From VRUE01 sp963703235 (GTDB taxonomy: Bacteria > Actinomycetota > Thermoleophilia > Solirubrobacterales > 70-9), in assembly GCA_963703235.1 (NCBI GenBank), contig OY969802.1, positions 1,612,001 to 1,676,000 on the forward strand: DNA of 64,000 nt, written 5' to 3'. The position numbers were made by a program, and so were the translations under genes. Each line of letters starts with the position of its first letter. The stretch's first letter is position 1. The notes below the pieces were generated by a model. That model saw only the letters and a program-made list of their open reading frames with translations. It searched no databases and was not told the origin of the DNA. Of the stretch, positions 44,188-50,922 are shown piece after piece.

Positions 44188-45594
44188 ATGAGCCAGATCG
44201 GAACTCCCGAGAATCCCGTCCGCGTCGCGATCGTCGGCGCCGGCCCGTCCGGCTTCTACGCCGCCGAGCACATCCTCAAGGACGAGGCGACGCACGCCCA
44301 GGTCGACCTTTTCGACCGCCTGCCGACCCCGTTCGGACTGGTCCGCGGCGGCGTCGCCCCCGACCACCCGAAGATCAAGTCGGTGATCCGCGTCTACGAG
44401 AAAACGGCGGCGCGCGAGGGCTTCCGCTTCTTCGGCAACGTCAAGGTCGGCCACGACATCGAGGTCGAGGACCTGGAGCGGCTCTACCACGCGATCGTCT
44501 TCACGGTCGGCTGCGAGACCGACCGCCAGCTCGGGATCCCCGGCGAAGATCTCCCCGGCAGCCATGCCGCCACCGCCTTCGTCGGCTGGTACAACGCCCA
44601 CCCCGACTACTGCGAGGAAGAGTTCGACCTCTCCTGCGAGCGGGCGGTGGTGATCGGCAACGGCAACGTGGCGATGGACGTGGCGCGGATGCTGGCGCTG
44701 ACCGACCACGAGCTGCACCAGACCGACACGGCCGATCACGCGATCGAGGTACTCGACCGCAAGCAGATCCGCGAGATCGTCGTGCTGGGACGGCGCGGGC
44801 CGGTCCAGGCCGCCTTCACCAACCCCGAGATCAGGGAGCTGGGCGAGATGGAGGACGCCGACGTCGTCGTCGATCACGCCGAGGTGGAGCTCGATCCGGC
44901 GAGCGCCGCCTTCCTCGAGTCCGACGAGGCCGACAAGACGACCCGGGTGAACGTCGAGACCCTGCGCGAGTTCTCCCAGCGCGAGCCCGAGGGAAAGCGG
45001 CAGCGAATCGTCCTCCGCTTCCTCTTCTCGCCGGTCGAGATCGTGGGCGACGGCAAAGTGGAGAAGATCGTCATCGGCCGCAACGAGCTGGTCGAGGAGG
45101 GCGGCACGCTGCGCGCCCGCGACAGCGGCGAGCGCGAGGAGCTCGAGTGCGGGCTGGTCCTGCGCTCGGTCGGCTACACCGGCATCCCGATCGAGGGCGT
45201 CCCCTTCGACCAGAAGCGCGGCCTGATCCTCAACGAGGGCGGCCGCGTGCTCGACTCCCACGACGCCGGCCACAAGGTCGGCCACTACACCGCCGGCTGG
45301 ATCAAGCGCGGTCCCTCCGGCGTGATCGGGACCAACAAGAAAGATGCGCTGGAGACCGTCCAGCACCTGCTCGCCGACATCGGCGAGGGCAAGCTGCTGG
45401 AGCCGGAGAGCCCCGAGCCCGCCGCGGTCGAGGAGCTGCTGGCCGAGCGGGGCGTCCGTTACGTCAGCTTCGAGGACTGGCAGACGATCGACCAGGCCGA
45501 GGTCGGTCGCGGCGAGCCGCACGGCCGCCCGCGGGTCAAGTTCGTCAGGGTCGAGGAGATGCTGGACGCCCTCGGCGAGAAGGTCTCCGGCTAG
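44188..45594 (+). CDS. FprA-like FAD-dependent ferredoxin/adrenodoxin-NADP+ reductase
   Basis: 468 residues. RVAIVGAGPSGFYAAEHIL is the FAD site; FDRLPTPFGLVRGGVAPDHPKIKSV is the adrenodoxin-reductase signature; VVIGNGNVAMDVARMLA is the NADP site; HYTAGWIKRGPSGVIGTNKKDA is the C-terminal signature. This is the mycobacterial FprA / mitochondrial FDXR type, which passes electrons from NADPH to ferredoxins. No ferredoxin gene is adjacent, but bolA, grx4 and an IscA-type gene follow, so service to Fe-S assembly or P450s is plausible. Confidence 0.93.
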   Translation: MSQIGTPENPVRVAIVGAGPSGFYAAEHILKDEATHAQVDLFDRLPTPFGLVRGGVAPDHPKIKSVIRVYEKTAAREGFRFFGNVKVGHDIEVEDLERLYHAIVFTVGCETDRQLGIPGEDLPGSHAATAFVGWYNAHPDYCEEEFDLSCERAVVIGNGNVAMDVARMLALTDHELHQTDTADHAIEVLDRKQIREIVVLGRRGPVQAAFTNPEIRELGEMEDADVVVDHAEVELDPASAAFLESDEADKTTRVNVETLREFSQREPEGKRQRIVLRFLFSPVEIVGDGKVEKIVIGRNELVEEGGTLRARDSGEREELECGLVLRSVGYTGIPIEGVPFDQKRGLILNEGGRVLDSHDAGHKVGHYTAGWIKRGPSGVIGTNKKDALETVQHLLADIGEGKLLEPESPEPAAVEELLAERGVRYVSFEDWQTIDQAEVGRGEPHGRPRVKFVRVEEMLDALGEKVSG

Positions 45595-45603
45595 CGCCAC
45601 GCC

Positions 45604-45834
45604 TTGGCCGACCTGGCAGAGATAGAGGCGATGATCGAGGCGGCGCTGCCGGGCGCCGAGGTCGAGGTCGTCGACGAGACCGGCGCCGGCGACCATCTGC
45701 GGGCGACAGTGCGGGCGACCCAGTTCGAGGGCCTCTCGCGGATCGACCAGCACCGGCTGGTCAAGGCCGCGGTCAAGGCGCGCTTCGACGACGGCCAGAT
45801 CCACGCGCTCAGCATCAAGGCGCAGCCGAAGTAG
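45604..45834 (+). CDS. bolA: BolA-family protein
   Basis: 76 residues from TTG at 45604, nine bases after the reductase stop. AEIEAMIEAALPGAEVEVVDETGAGDHLRATVRATQF and the helix HRLVKAAVKARFDDGQIHALSIKAQP match BolA, with the conserved His of the HxxxxVxS-type and the RxHxV-type positions. BolA proteins pair with monothiol glutaredoxins to carry [2Fe-2S] clusters; such a glutaredoxin gene is next. Confidence 0.88.
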   Translation: MADLAEIEAMIEAALPGAEVEVVDETGAGDHLRATVRATQFEGLSRIDQHRLVKAAVKARFDDGQIHALSIKAQPK

Positions 45835-45843
45835 GCGCGAGAC

Positions 45844-45876
45844 CTGCATTGAGCCCCTCACAGGGGCCGAATGCAG
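45844..45876 (+). terminator. Hairpin between bolA and the monothiol glutaredoxin gene
   Basis: CTGCATTGAGCCCCT pairs with AGGGGCCGAATGCAG with two mismatches and a three-base loop. It lies just after bolA and just before a new TAGGCT promoter, so it probably separates two transcripts. Confidence 0.55.
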
Positions 45877-45883
45877 TCCTCGC

Positions 45884-45889
45884 TAGGCT
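45884..45889 (+). promoter_or_regulatory. TAGGCT -10 box upstream of the Grx4 gene
   Basis: TAGGCT is followed by six bases and the ATG at 45896, favouring this ATG over the GTG at 45890. Confidence 0.45.
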
Positions 45890-45895
45890 GTGGCC

Positions 45896-46282
45896 ATGGC
45901 CGATCCGGAGCTGAAGAGCAAGGTCGAGGAGCTGATCGCGGGCAACCCCGTGCTGCTGTTCATGAAAGGCACGCCGGAAGCGCCGCGCTGCGGCTTCTCG
46001 ATGCGGGTCGTCCAGGTGCTCGACACGATGGACGTCGAGTACGGCGCCATCGACGTCCTTCCCGCGCTGCAGCCGCTGCGCGAGGTGACCGCCGAGATCT
46101 CCGACTGGCAGACCTTCCCGCAGCTCTACGTCAATGGTGAGCTGATCGGCGGCGCCGACCTCGTCGAGGAGATGTTCGAGTCCGGCGAGCTGGCCGAGGC
46201 GCTCGGCGTCGAGCAGCCGGCCGAGGCGCCGCGGGCCGCGCCGCCGTCGCAGTCGCCGCCGCTGCAAATCGACGGCAGCTGA
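45896..46282 (+). CDS. grxD: Monothiol glutaredoxin (Grx4/GrxD type, CGFS)
   Basis: 128 residues. VLLFMKGTPEAPRCGFSMRVVQVL contains the single-Cys CGFS site, and DWQTFPQLYVNGELIGGADLVEEMFESGELAEAL the glutathione-binding TFPQ and GG elements. A Pro/Ala-rich tail of about 20 residues follows the usual end. These proteins hold a [2Fe-2S] cluster with glutathione and pass it to targets, often with BolA. Because many actinomycetes use mycothiol rather than glutathione, the cluster ligand in this organism is an open point. Confidence 0.93.
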   Translation: MADPELKSKVEELIAGNPVLLFMKGTPEAPRCGFSMRVVQVLDTMDVEYGAIDVLPALQPLREVTAEISDWQTFPQLYVNGELIGGADLVEEMFESGELAEALGVEQPAEAPRAAPPSQSPPLQIDGS

Positions 46283-46413
46283 CGCCCGCCTCGCCGCGCC
46301 GTCTGCCCCTTCCTCCTCCCGAGGCTCTCCCCGTCGTTCTTTAGATAAAGTTTCTTGATCAATAAGGGGTGGATGGACTCCGCGCCGGGGAGCAAACCGA
46401 AAGGAAGGATGAG

Positions 46414-47079
46414 ATGACTCGCAATCTCAAAGCCCTCGGCATCGCCCTTGCGATCGCGCTTGCGACGTGCGCGGTTGCCGCCCCAGCCGCGATGGCGGCC
46501 AAGGAATTCCGCTCCGCGGTCCAACACACGATCATCAAAGGGACCGCTGCGTCGGAACACCAGTTCCACATCGCCGGCCTCACGGTCAAATGCGGCAAAT
46601 CGGAATTCGCCGGCACATTTCCGCTCGGAGCATCCGAAACCCCGGAACTGGCGCTGGAAGCCAGCTACGAAAACTGCACCACCATGGCCGGCATGACCGC
46701 GGTGACGATCAAAATGAACGGCTGCAAACTCCTCCTCACACTCGAGGAGGGGACGGTGGACACAGGCGGCGGCTCGACCCATACAGAAGGCAAAACGCAC
46801 ATCCAGTGCACGGGCGGCGGCAAAATCGAAATGGTGATCGGGATGCTCTGCACGATCGACGTCAAAGCGCAGGAAGTCAAAGGCGTCTTCGACCACACAC
46901 TCCAGGGGGCCGGTAATTCGGCCGACGTCCACTCAGTGTCGACAATCACCGGGGTCGCCTACGAAAGGACAGGCAGCCTCTTCTGCGGGCCGGCGATGGG
47001 CCAGGCCGAATACACAGGGTCGATCACACTGAAAGGGTTCAAAACAGCCGAAGAACAGACCGGCATCTGGATCTCCTAG
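46414..47079 (+). CDS. Secreted Cys-containing protein, unknown function
   Basis: 221 residues from ATG at 46414 with AAGGAAGG five bases upstream. A signal peptide (KALGIALAIALATCAVAAPAAMA) ends near residue 28. The mature part is beta-rich and Thr/Gly-rich with six Cys (VKCGK, ENCTT, NGCKL, IQCTG, MLCTID, LFCGP), fitting three disulfides. Codon use is unlike the neighbours: Lys is mostly AAA, Glu GAA, and Thr ACA is common. Similar codon habits occur in the foldase gene at 5784-7121. I do not recognise the family. The AT-rich stretch 46341-46368 probably holds the promoter. Confidence 0.65.
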   Translation: MTRNLKALGIALAIALATCAVAAPAAMAAKEFRSAVQHTIIKGTAASEHQFHIAGLTVKCGKSEFAGTFPLGASETPELALEASYENCTTMAGMTAVTIKMNGCKLLLTLEEGTVDTGGGSTHTEGKTHIQCTGGGKIEMVIGMLCTIDVKAQEVKGVFDHTLQGAGNSADVHSVSTITGVAYERTGSLFCGPAMGQAEYTGSITLKGFKTAEEQTGIWIS

Positions 47080-47156
47080 TCATCGAGCCAGCCGAAAGGC
47101 TGGCGCAGCCATGGTTGGAGCGGGCCGAATCCTCGGTCCGCTTCCGCCGCGGCGCC

Positions 47157-47537
47157 CTAGACGGCGGCGGCTTCGGCAGCGTCCTCTTTGACCTGGAAAG
47201 AGGAACCGCAGCCGCAGGCGGCGACGACGTTCGGGTTGTTGACCTGAAAGCCCGCCCCCTGGAGGCCTTCGACGTAGTCGACCTCGGAGCCGAAGACGAA
47301 CTGCATGCTGACCTTGTCGACGACGACGGCGACGCCGTCGACCTCGAAGACGTGGTCGTCCTCCTTGGCGCGGTCGAAGGCGAGCGCGTACTGGAAGCCG
47401 GAACAACCGCCGCCGCGCACGGCGACGCGCAGCGCTTGGCCCTCGGCGTCGTCCTGGCCGCCCAGCAGCTCGCCGATCTTCTCGACCGCCTTGGCGCTGA
47501 GCACGATCGCCTCTTTGGGGGTCTCCGTCTCCGTCAC
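47157..47537 (-). CDS. IscA/HesB/ErpA-type A-type Fe-S carrier
   Basis: 126 residues from GTG at 47537. AIVLSAKAVEKIGELL is the N-terminal helix, VRGGGCSGFQYALAFD carries the first conserved Cys, and VDYVEGLQGAGFQVNNPNVVAACGCGSSF carries the CxC pair. These are the three cluster-ligand cysteines of A-type carriers such as ErpA and IscA. A short acidic/alanine tail follows. It is convergent with the secreted-protein gene. A TACACT box lies seven bases before the GTG. Confidence 0.93.
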   Translation of the reverse strand: MTETETPKEAIVLSAKAVEKIGELLGGQDDAEGQALRVAVRGGGCSGFQYALAFDRAKEDDHVFEVDGVAVVVDKVSMQFVFGSEVDYVEGLQGAGFQVNNPNVVAACGCGSSFQVKEDAAEAAAV

Positions 47538-47544
47538 TTCACAA

Positions 47545-47550
47545 AGTGTA
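47545..47550 (-). promoter_or_regulatory. TACACT -10 box upstream of the A-type Fe-S carrier gene
   Basis: On the minus strand TACACT is followed by seven bases and the GTG at 47537, again with no ribosome-binding site. The divergent degV start is about 50 bases away. Confidence 0.45.
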
Positions 47551-47597
47551 GCGATGGCCAGGGCGCACGAGCCGAGGTCTGAAAGACTTAGCCCGTC

Positions 47598-48476
47598 TTG
47601 TCCCCTACCCAGCCAACCGCCGTCGTCTGCGACACGACGGCCTACCTGCCCACCGATCTCCTCGCCGCGAAAGGGATCGAGACGGTCAGCCTCTACGTCT
47701 CGATCGATGGCGACCAGCGACCGGAGTCTGAGATCGGGGACTACGGCCAGTTCTTCGAGCGGTTGCGCGCCTCCGAGGACGGCGCCACCACCTCGCAGCC
47801 CTCGGTGGGGGACTTCGTCTCCGTCTACGAGCCGCTGCTCGACGGTGGTCGGGAAATCGTCTCCGTCCACATCTCCTCCGGCATCTCCGGCACCTGCGAG
47901 GCCGCCAACCAGGCGCGCGAGCGTCTGATCGCCGAGGGCAAGGGCGGCGAGCGCATCCATGTGGTCGACTCGCGCTCGGCGGCCGGTGGAATGGGACTGT
48001 GCGCGCTCGGCGCCGCTGCCGCGGCCGCGGCCGGTGGCGACGCCGAGGCGGCCCTCGCCCGCGCCCAGCAGACCCGCGAGGAGCTGAAGATGTGGTTCGC
48101 GATCGACACCCTCGAGTACCTGCGGCGGGGCGGGCGGATCGGCGGGGCGGCGGCCTGGATCGGCTCGGCGCTGAAGATCAAGCCGATCCTGACCCTGGAG
48201 GAGGAGATCACCCCGGTCGAGCGCGTCCGTACCCGCGCCCGCTCGATCGAGCGCCTGCGCGAATACGCCCGCGAGCGCCACGAGTCCGGCCTCGACGCCT
48301 GGGTCGTCCAACACATCCAGGACCAGGAGACGGCCGACGCCCTGATCGAAGACTGCTACGAGATCTTCGGCTGCGAGCCGGCCTTCACCTCCGAGGTCGG
48401 TGCCGTCCTCGGCGCCCACGTCGGCCCAGGCCTGCTAGGCGTAGGCAGCGTCTCGACCGCCGTTTTGACGGCCTGA
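47598..48476 (+). CDS. DegV-family fatty-acid-binding protein
   Basis: 292 residues from TTG at 47598. VVCDTTAYLPTDLL, TTSQPSVGDFVSVY, VSVHISSGISGTCEAANQAR, HVVDSRSAAGGMGL, IDTLEYLRRGGRIGGAAAWIGSALKIKPIL and GAHVGPGLLGVG are the DegV landmarks in order. Family members bind a fatty acid and, in Firmicutes, act as FakB partners of the kinase FakA. No FakA-type kinase gene is adjacent. It ends in a hairpin shared with the convergent gene. Confidence 0.9.
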   Translation: MSPTQPTAVVCDTTAYLPTDLLAAKGIETVSLYVSIDGDQRPESEIGDYGQFFERLRASEDGATTSQPSVGDFVSVYEPLLDGGREIVSVHISSGISGTCEAANQARERLIAEGKGGERIHVVDSRSAAGGMGLCALGAAAAAAAGGDAEAALARAQQTREELKMWFAIDTLEYLRRGGRIGGAAAWIGSALKIKPILTLEEEITPVERVRTRARSIERLREYARERHESGLDAWVVQHIQDQETADALIEDCYEIFGCEPAFTSEVGAVLGAHVGPGLLGVGSVSTAVLTA

Positions 48477-48521
48477 GGGGCGCCATACGGCGTCCTCAGT
48501 CCTTGTCTGGCGACCCCTCAG
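48473..48521. terminator. Bidirectional hairpin between degV and convergent small genes
   Basis: CTGAGGGGCGCCA pairs with TGGCGACCCCTCAG apart from a single bulged base. The TGA stop of degV (48474-48476) is inside the left arm; the DUF3618 gene stop is six bases past the right arm. Confidence 0.6.
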
Positions 48522-48526
48522 CCTCG

Positions 48527-48775
48527 TCAGCGACGGCGGCGAAGAGCCAAAACTCCGACCGCAAAGCCCGCGATCGCGGCGCCGACGATCAGCTGGCTGC
48601 GGTGCTCGCGGACCTGGCGGCGCCAGTCGGTCAGCTCGGCGACGCGGCCGCGCAGGACTTCGACCGAGCGGCCGAGATCGCGGCGTTGAGCCTCGATGTC
48701 GGCCCGGATCTGGGCCGCGGAACGACCGGGCATGCCTGCCGTGGTGGGACGGGTGGGCTCCGGGTGGGCGCTCAT
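48527..48775 (-). CDS. DUF3618-like protein
   Basis: 82 residues from ATG at 48775, overlapping the previous stop (ATGA). A helical N-terminus (RSAAQIRADIEAQRRDLGRSVEVLRGRVAELTDWRRQVREHR) leads to one membrane segment (LIVGAAIAGFAVGVLAL) and a basic tail. The IRADIExxRxxLxxxVexL pattern is typical of DUF3618, a short membrane protein family usually found beside holin-like DUF1469 genes, as here. Function unknown. Confidence 0.8.
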   Translation of the reverse strand: MSAHPEPTRPTTAGMPGRSAAQIRADIEAQRRDLGRSVEVLRGRVAELTDWRRQVREHRSQLIVGAAIAGFAVGVLALRRRR

Positions 48776-49227
48776 CGCTCGCCCACCTCCGGCGTGGTCG
48801 GGACCCGCTCCCCTTCCAGCATCGCCCTGGTCCGCTTCGCCTCTTCGATCGCCTGCTCGGGCACAGGCGGCGCCCCTGCCTGCAGCGAGCGGTAGGCGAA
48901 GAGGCCGGCGCCGGCGGCAACCAGCAGGAAGAAGGCCGCCTCGATGAAGTAGCCCGGCCAGGCCTCGTCGTCGAAGAAGAGGTCGTTGATCAGCCAGGCG
49001 ACGCCATGCATCGCCAGGATCAGCGCCAGGAAGGCGAAGGCGCCAGCGACCAGCCCGACCACGGAACCGCGCAGGATGCTGCCGACCTTTTCGGAGACCT
49101 CGGTCTTGGCCAGCTCGATCTCCTCGCGGATCAGCGAGGAGGCTCGCTCGCTGACGTCGAAGACCAGCTCGCTGACCGACCTGCTGTCGGAGTCGGGCGG
49201 CGGTGGCGGTACGGTCGGCTCGTGCAT
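48772..49227 (-). CDS. DUF1469 / 'phage holin superfamily III'-like membrane protein
   Basis: 151 residues. A short Pro-rich tail is followed by an amphipathic helix (ELVFDVSERASSLIREEIELAKTEVSEK) and two membrane helices (VVGLVAGAFAFLALILAMHGVAWLI and GYFIEAAFFLLVAAGAGLFAYRSL). The helix-then-two-span layout is that of the actinobacterial YqjE/DUF1469 group. Despite the holin label, the context is chromosomal with no phage genes. Four bases overlap the DUF3618 gene, and it starts four bases after the 44-residue gene stop. Confidence 0.78.
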   Translation of the reverse strand: MHEPTVPPPPPDSDSRSVSELVFDVSERASSLIREEIELAKTEVSEKVGSILRGSVVGLVAGAFAFLALILAMHGVAWLINDLFFDDEAWPGYFIEAAFFLLVAAGAGLFAYRSLQAGAPPVPEQAIEEAKRTRAMLEGERVPTTPEVGER

Positions 49228-49230
49228 CGC

Positions 49231-49365
49231 CTACTCCGGCGGGTCTTCGTCGTAGAGGCGGCGGAAGAGGATCGCCGCGGCGCGGGTGGCGACGATGCTG
49301 GCCAGCGCGCCGCTGGCGGCGAGCAAGCCGCTCCACACCAGTCGTTTCATCAGCTCGTTCTCCAT
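49231..49365 (-). CDS. Very small membrane protein (44 aa)
   Basis: 44 residues beginning MENELMKRLVWSGLLAASG, with one hydrophobic segment (LVWSGLLAASGALASIVATRAAAIL) and an acidic C-terminus. It stands first in a tight unit with the DUF1469 and DUF3618 genes, with a four-base gap. It resembles short DUF4235-type membrane proteins in size and shape. A TAAGGT box (minus strand, 49375-49380) nine bases before the ATG gives it its own start. Confidence 0.65.
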   Translation of the reverse strand: MENELMKRLVWSGLLAASGALASIVATRAAAILFRRLYDEDPPE

Positions 49366-49374
49366 CGCGGCCCG

Positions 49375-49380
49375 ACCTTA
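49375..49380 (-). promoter_or_regulatory. TAAGGT -10 box of the small membrane gene unit
   Basis: On the minus strand TAAGGT is followed by nine bases and the ATG at 49365. It lies directly after the TetR gene stop (49382), so the three small membrane genes can be transcribed apart from tetR. Confidence 0.4.
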
Positions 49381-49381
49381 C

Positions 49382-49984
49382 CTATCGCGGCTCGAGCCCG
49401 TCGCAGATCGCCGTCACCACGAGCGACTTGGCCCGGTCGAAGTCGCCGTCGCCGGCCGGGATCAGATCGAAGATCCAGCCCGAGAGCAGCTGCTCGATCG
49501 CACCGTAGAAGGACATCGAGGCGAACGCCGGGTCGACGTCGCGGCGGAAGGCGCCCTGCGCCTGACCGTCGGCGACGATCTTGCCGATCGAGTCGTAGGC
49601 CCGGCGGATCTCCGGCAGGTGGGTGCGGCCGAACGAGTTCGCCGCCCGCGTCACCTCGACGATGATCACCTTCATCAGCTCCGGGTCGTGGCGGTAGGAG
49701 TCGACGATGAAGCCGGCGACCGCTTCCAGCTTGGCGCGCGGGGTCGCCTCGCTGCGATCGGCCTCCTCGATCGCCGCCAGCAGCAGCGACCAGCGCTCGC
49801 TGAAGAGCTCGTTCAGCACCTCGTCCTTCGACTTGAAGTAGTGGTAGACGAGGCCGTAGGCGACGCCCGCCTCGTCGGCGATGTCGGCGACCCGGGTCGA
49901 GTGGAAGCCCTGGCGGGCGAAGACGCGGACGGCGGCGTCGAGGATCTGGCGGCGCTTGTCTATCGGCGGCGCTTTCGAGGCCAT
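49382..49984 (-). CDS. TetR-family transcriptional regulator
   Basis: 200 residues. The N-terminal helix-turn-helix is RRQILDAAVRVFARQGFHSTRVADIADEAGVAYGLVYHYFKSKDEVLNELF, a standard TetR signature. The C-terminal ligand domain has AANSFGRTHLPEIRRAYDSIGKIV, reminiscent of FadR/KstR-like acyl-CoA-responsive members, but the ligand is not known. It follows the nitrilase gene in a TGATG overlap. A palindrome in the shared upstream region (50845-50858) is its likely operator. Confidence 0.88.
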   Translation of the reverse strand: MASKAPPIDKRRQILDAAVRVFARQGFHSTRVADIADEAGVAYGLVYHYFKSKDEVLNELFSERWSLLLAAIEEADRSEATPRAKLEAVAGFIVDSYRHDPELMKVIIVEVTRAANSFGRTHLPEIRRAYDSIGKIVADGQAQGAFRRDVDPAFASMSFYGAIEQLLSGWIFDLIPAGDGDFDRAKSLVVTAICDGLEPR

Positions 49985-50811
49985 CAGGCGTGGGCCTCCA
50001 GCAGCTGTGGCCAGGCGTAGGCCTCGGGCCGACGGTTGGCGAGCGAGGGCAGGGCCTGGCGGACCCGCTCCTGGGCGGCCAGGTCGAGGTCGGCGGCGAC
50101 GGTGCACTCCTCGTCGGGGGCGACGGCGAGCGTCACCCCCCAGGGGTCGACAATCGTCGAGCGACCGTAGGAGCTGTAGTGCGGCGGCGCCTCGCCGAAC
50201 TGGTTGGGGGCGAGGACGAAGGCCTGGTTCTCGATCGCCCGCGCCCGCAGCAGGACCGCCCAGTGGTCGCGGCCGGTGGCCATCGTGAAGGCCGACGGCA
50301 CGGCGAGGAGACGGGCGCCGCGCACAGCGAGGATCCGGTACAGCTCCGGGAAACGCAGGTCGTAACAGACGCTGAGGCCGATGCCCAGGTCCCCGACCGG
50401 CGCGGTGACGATCTCATCGCCCGGCTGCTCGTGGTCGGACTCGCGGTACTCGACGCCGCCCGCTTCGACGTCGAACATGTGGATCTTGCGGTAGACGGCC
50501 AGGTCCTCGCCGTCGGGGCCGATCAGGACCGAGGTGTTGAAGGCCTTCCCCTCGCCGCGCTCGCAGATGCTGCCGGCGAGCAGGTGGATGCCGAGCTGAC
50601 GCGCCCAGCCGCGGGCGGCGCCGAGGCTCGGCCCGTCCAGCGACTCGGCGCCAGCCGCCATCTCCTCGCCGCCGGCGAGTAGGTTCCACTTCTCCGGCAG
50701 CGCGACGAGCCCGGCGCCATCCGCCGCGGCGGCGCGAACCAGCCGCTCCGCGACCTCCAGGTTGCGGGACTTCTGTCCGCTGGAGTTGAGCTGTACCGCC
50801 GCTGCTCGCAC
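49984..50811 (-). CDS. Carbon-nitrogen hydrolase (nitrilase superfamily)
   Basis: 275 residues from GTG at 50811. The catalytic triad is visible: Glu in LVALPEKWN, Lys in YRKIHMFDV and Cys in LSVCYDLRFPELYR. The RENQxF-like RAIENQAFVLAPNQ and SYGRSTIVDPWG segments resemble the Nit1/omega-amidase branch, which hydrolyses deaminated glutathione or omega-amides. It is co-transcribed with tetR (TGATG overlap). Confidence 0.9.
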   Translation of the reverse strand: MRAAAVQLNSSGQKSRNLEVAERLVRAAAADGAGLVALPEKWNLLAGGEEMAAGAESLDGPSLGAARGWARQLGIHLLAGSICERGEGKAFNTSVLIGPDGEDLAVYRKIHMFDVEAGGVEYRESDHEQPGDEIVTAPVGDLGIGLSVCYDLRFPELYRILAVRGARLLAVPSAFTMATGRDHWAVLLRARAIENQAFVLAPNQFGEAPPHYSSYGRSTIVDPWGVTLAVAPDEECTVAADLDLAAQERVRQALPSLANRRPEAYAWPQLLEAHA

Positions 50812-50844
50812 TTTCCCGTCGCTTCCGTCCGTTCGCTCGTTGGC

Positions 50845-50858
50845 TGACTGACCAGTCA
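50845..50858. promoter_or_regulatory. Palindromic operator candidate for the TetR regulator
   Basis: TGACTGACCAGTCA is a perfect 6-2-6 palindrome. It lies 14 bases downstream of the minus-strand -10 box and between the nitrilase-tetR unit and the divergent cyclase gene, the classic place for a TetR operator. The length and the TGAC half-site suit TetR proteins. Confidence 0.6.
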
Positions 50859-50872
50859 ATCGGTCCGTGGCC

Positions 50873-50878
50873 AGTATA
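50873..50878 (-). promoter_or_regulatory. TATACT -10 box for the nitrilase-tetR unit
   Basis: The minus strand reads TATACT here. A transcript starting about seven bases on would have a leader of about 55 bases to the GTG at 50811 and would carry the palindrome at 50845-50858 near its start. Unlike most genes in the window, this unit is therefore not leaderless. Confidence 0.5.
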
Positions 50879-50922
50879 AGTGTGCGACCCAGCGATTCCC
50901 GAGGCGTAACCTCTGCGAAGTC

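Noticed and set aside
48772..49227. Holin-like gene as sign of a prophage
   Set aside because: The family is a common chromosomal actinobacterial membrane protein and no lysis, capsid, tail or integrase gene is near.
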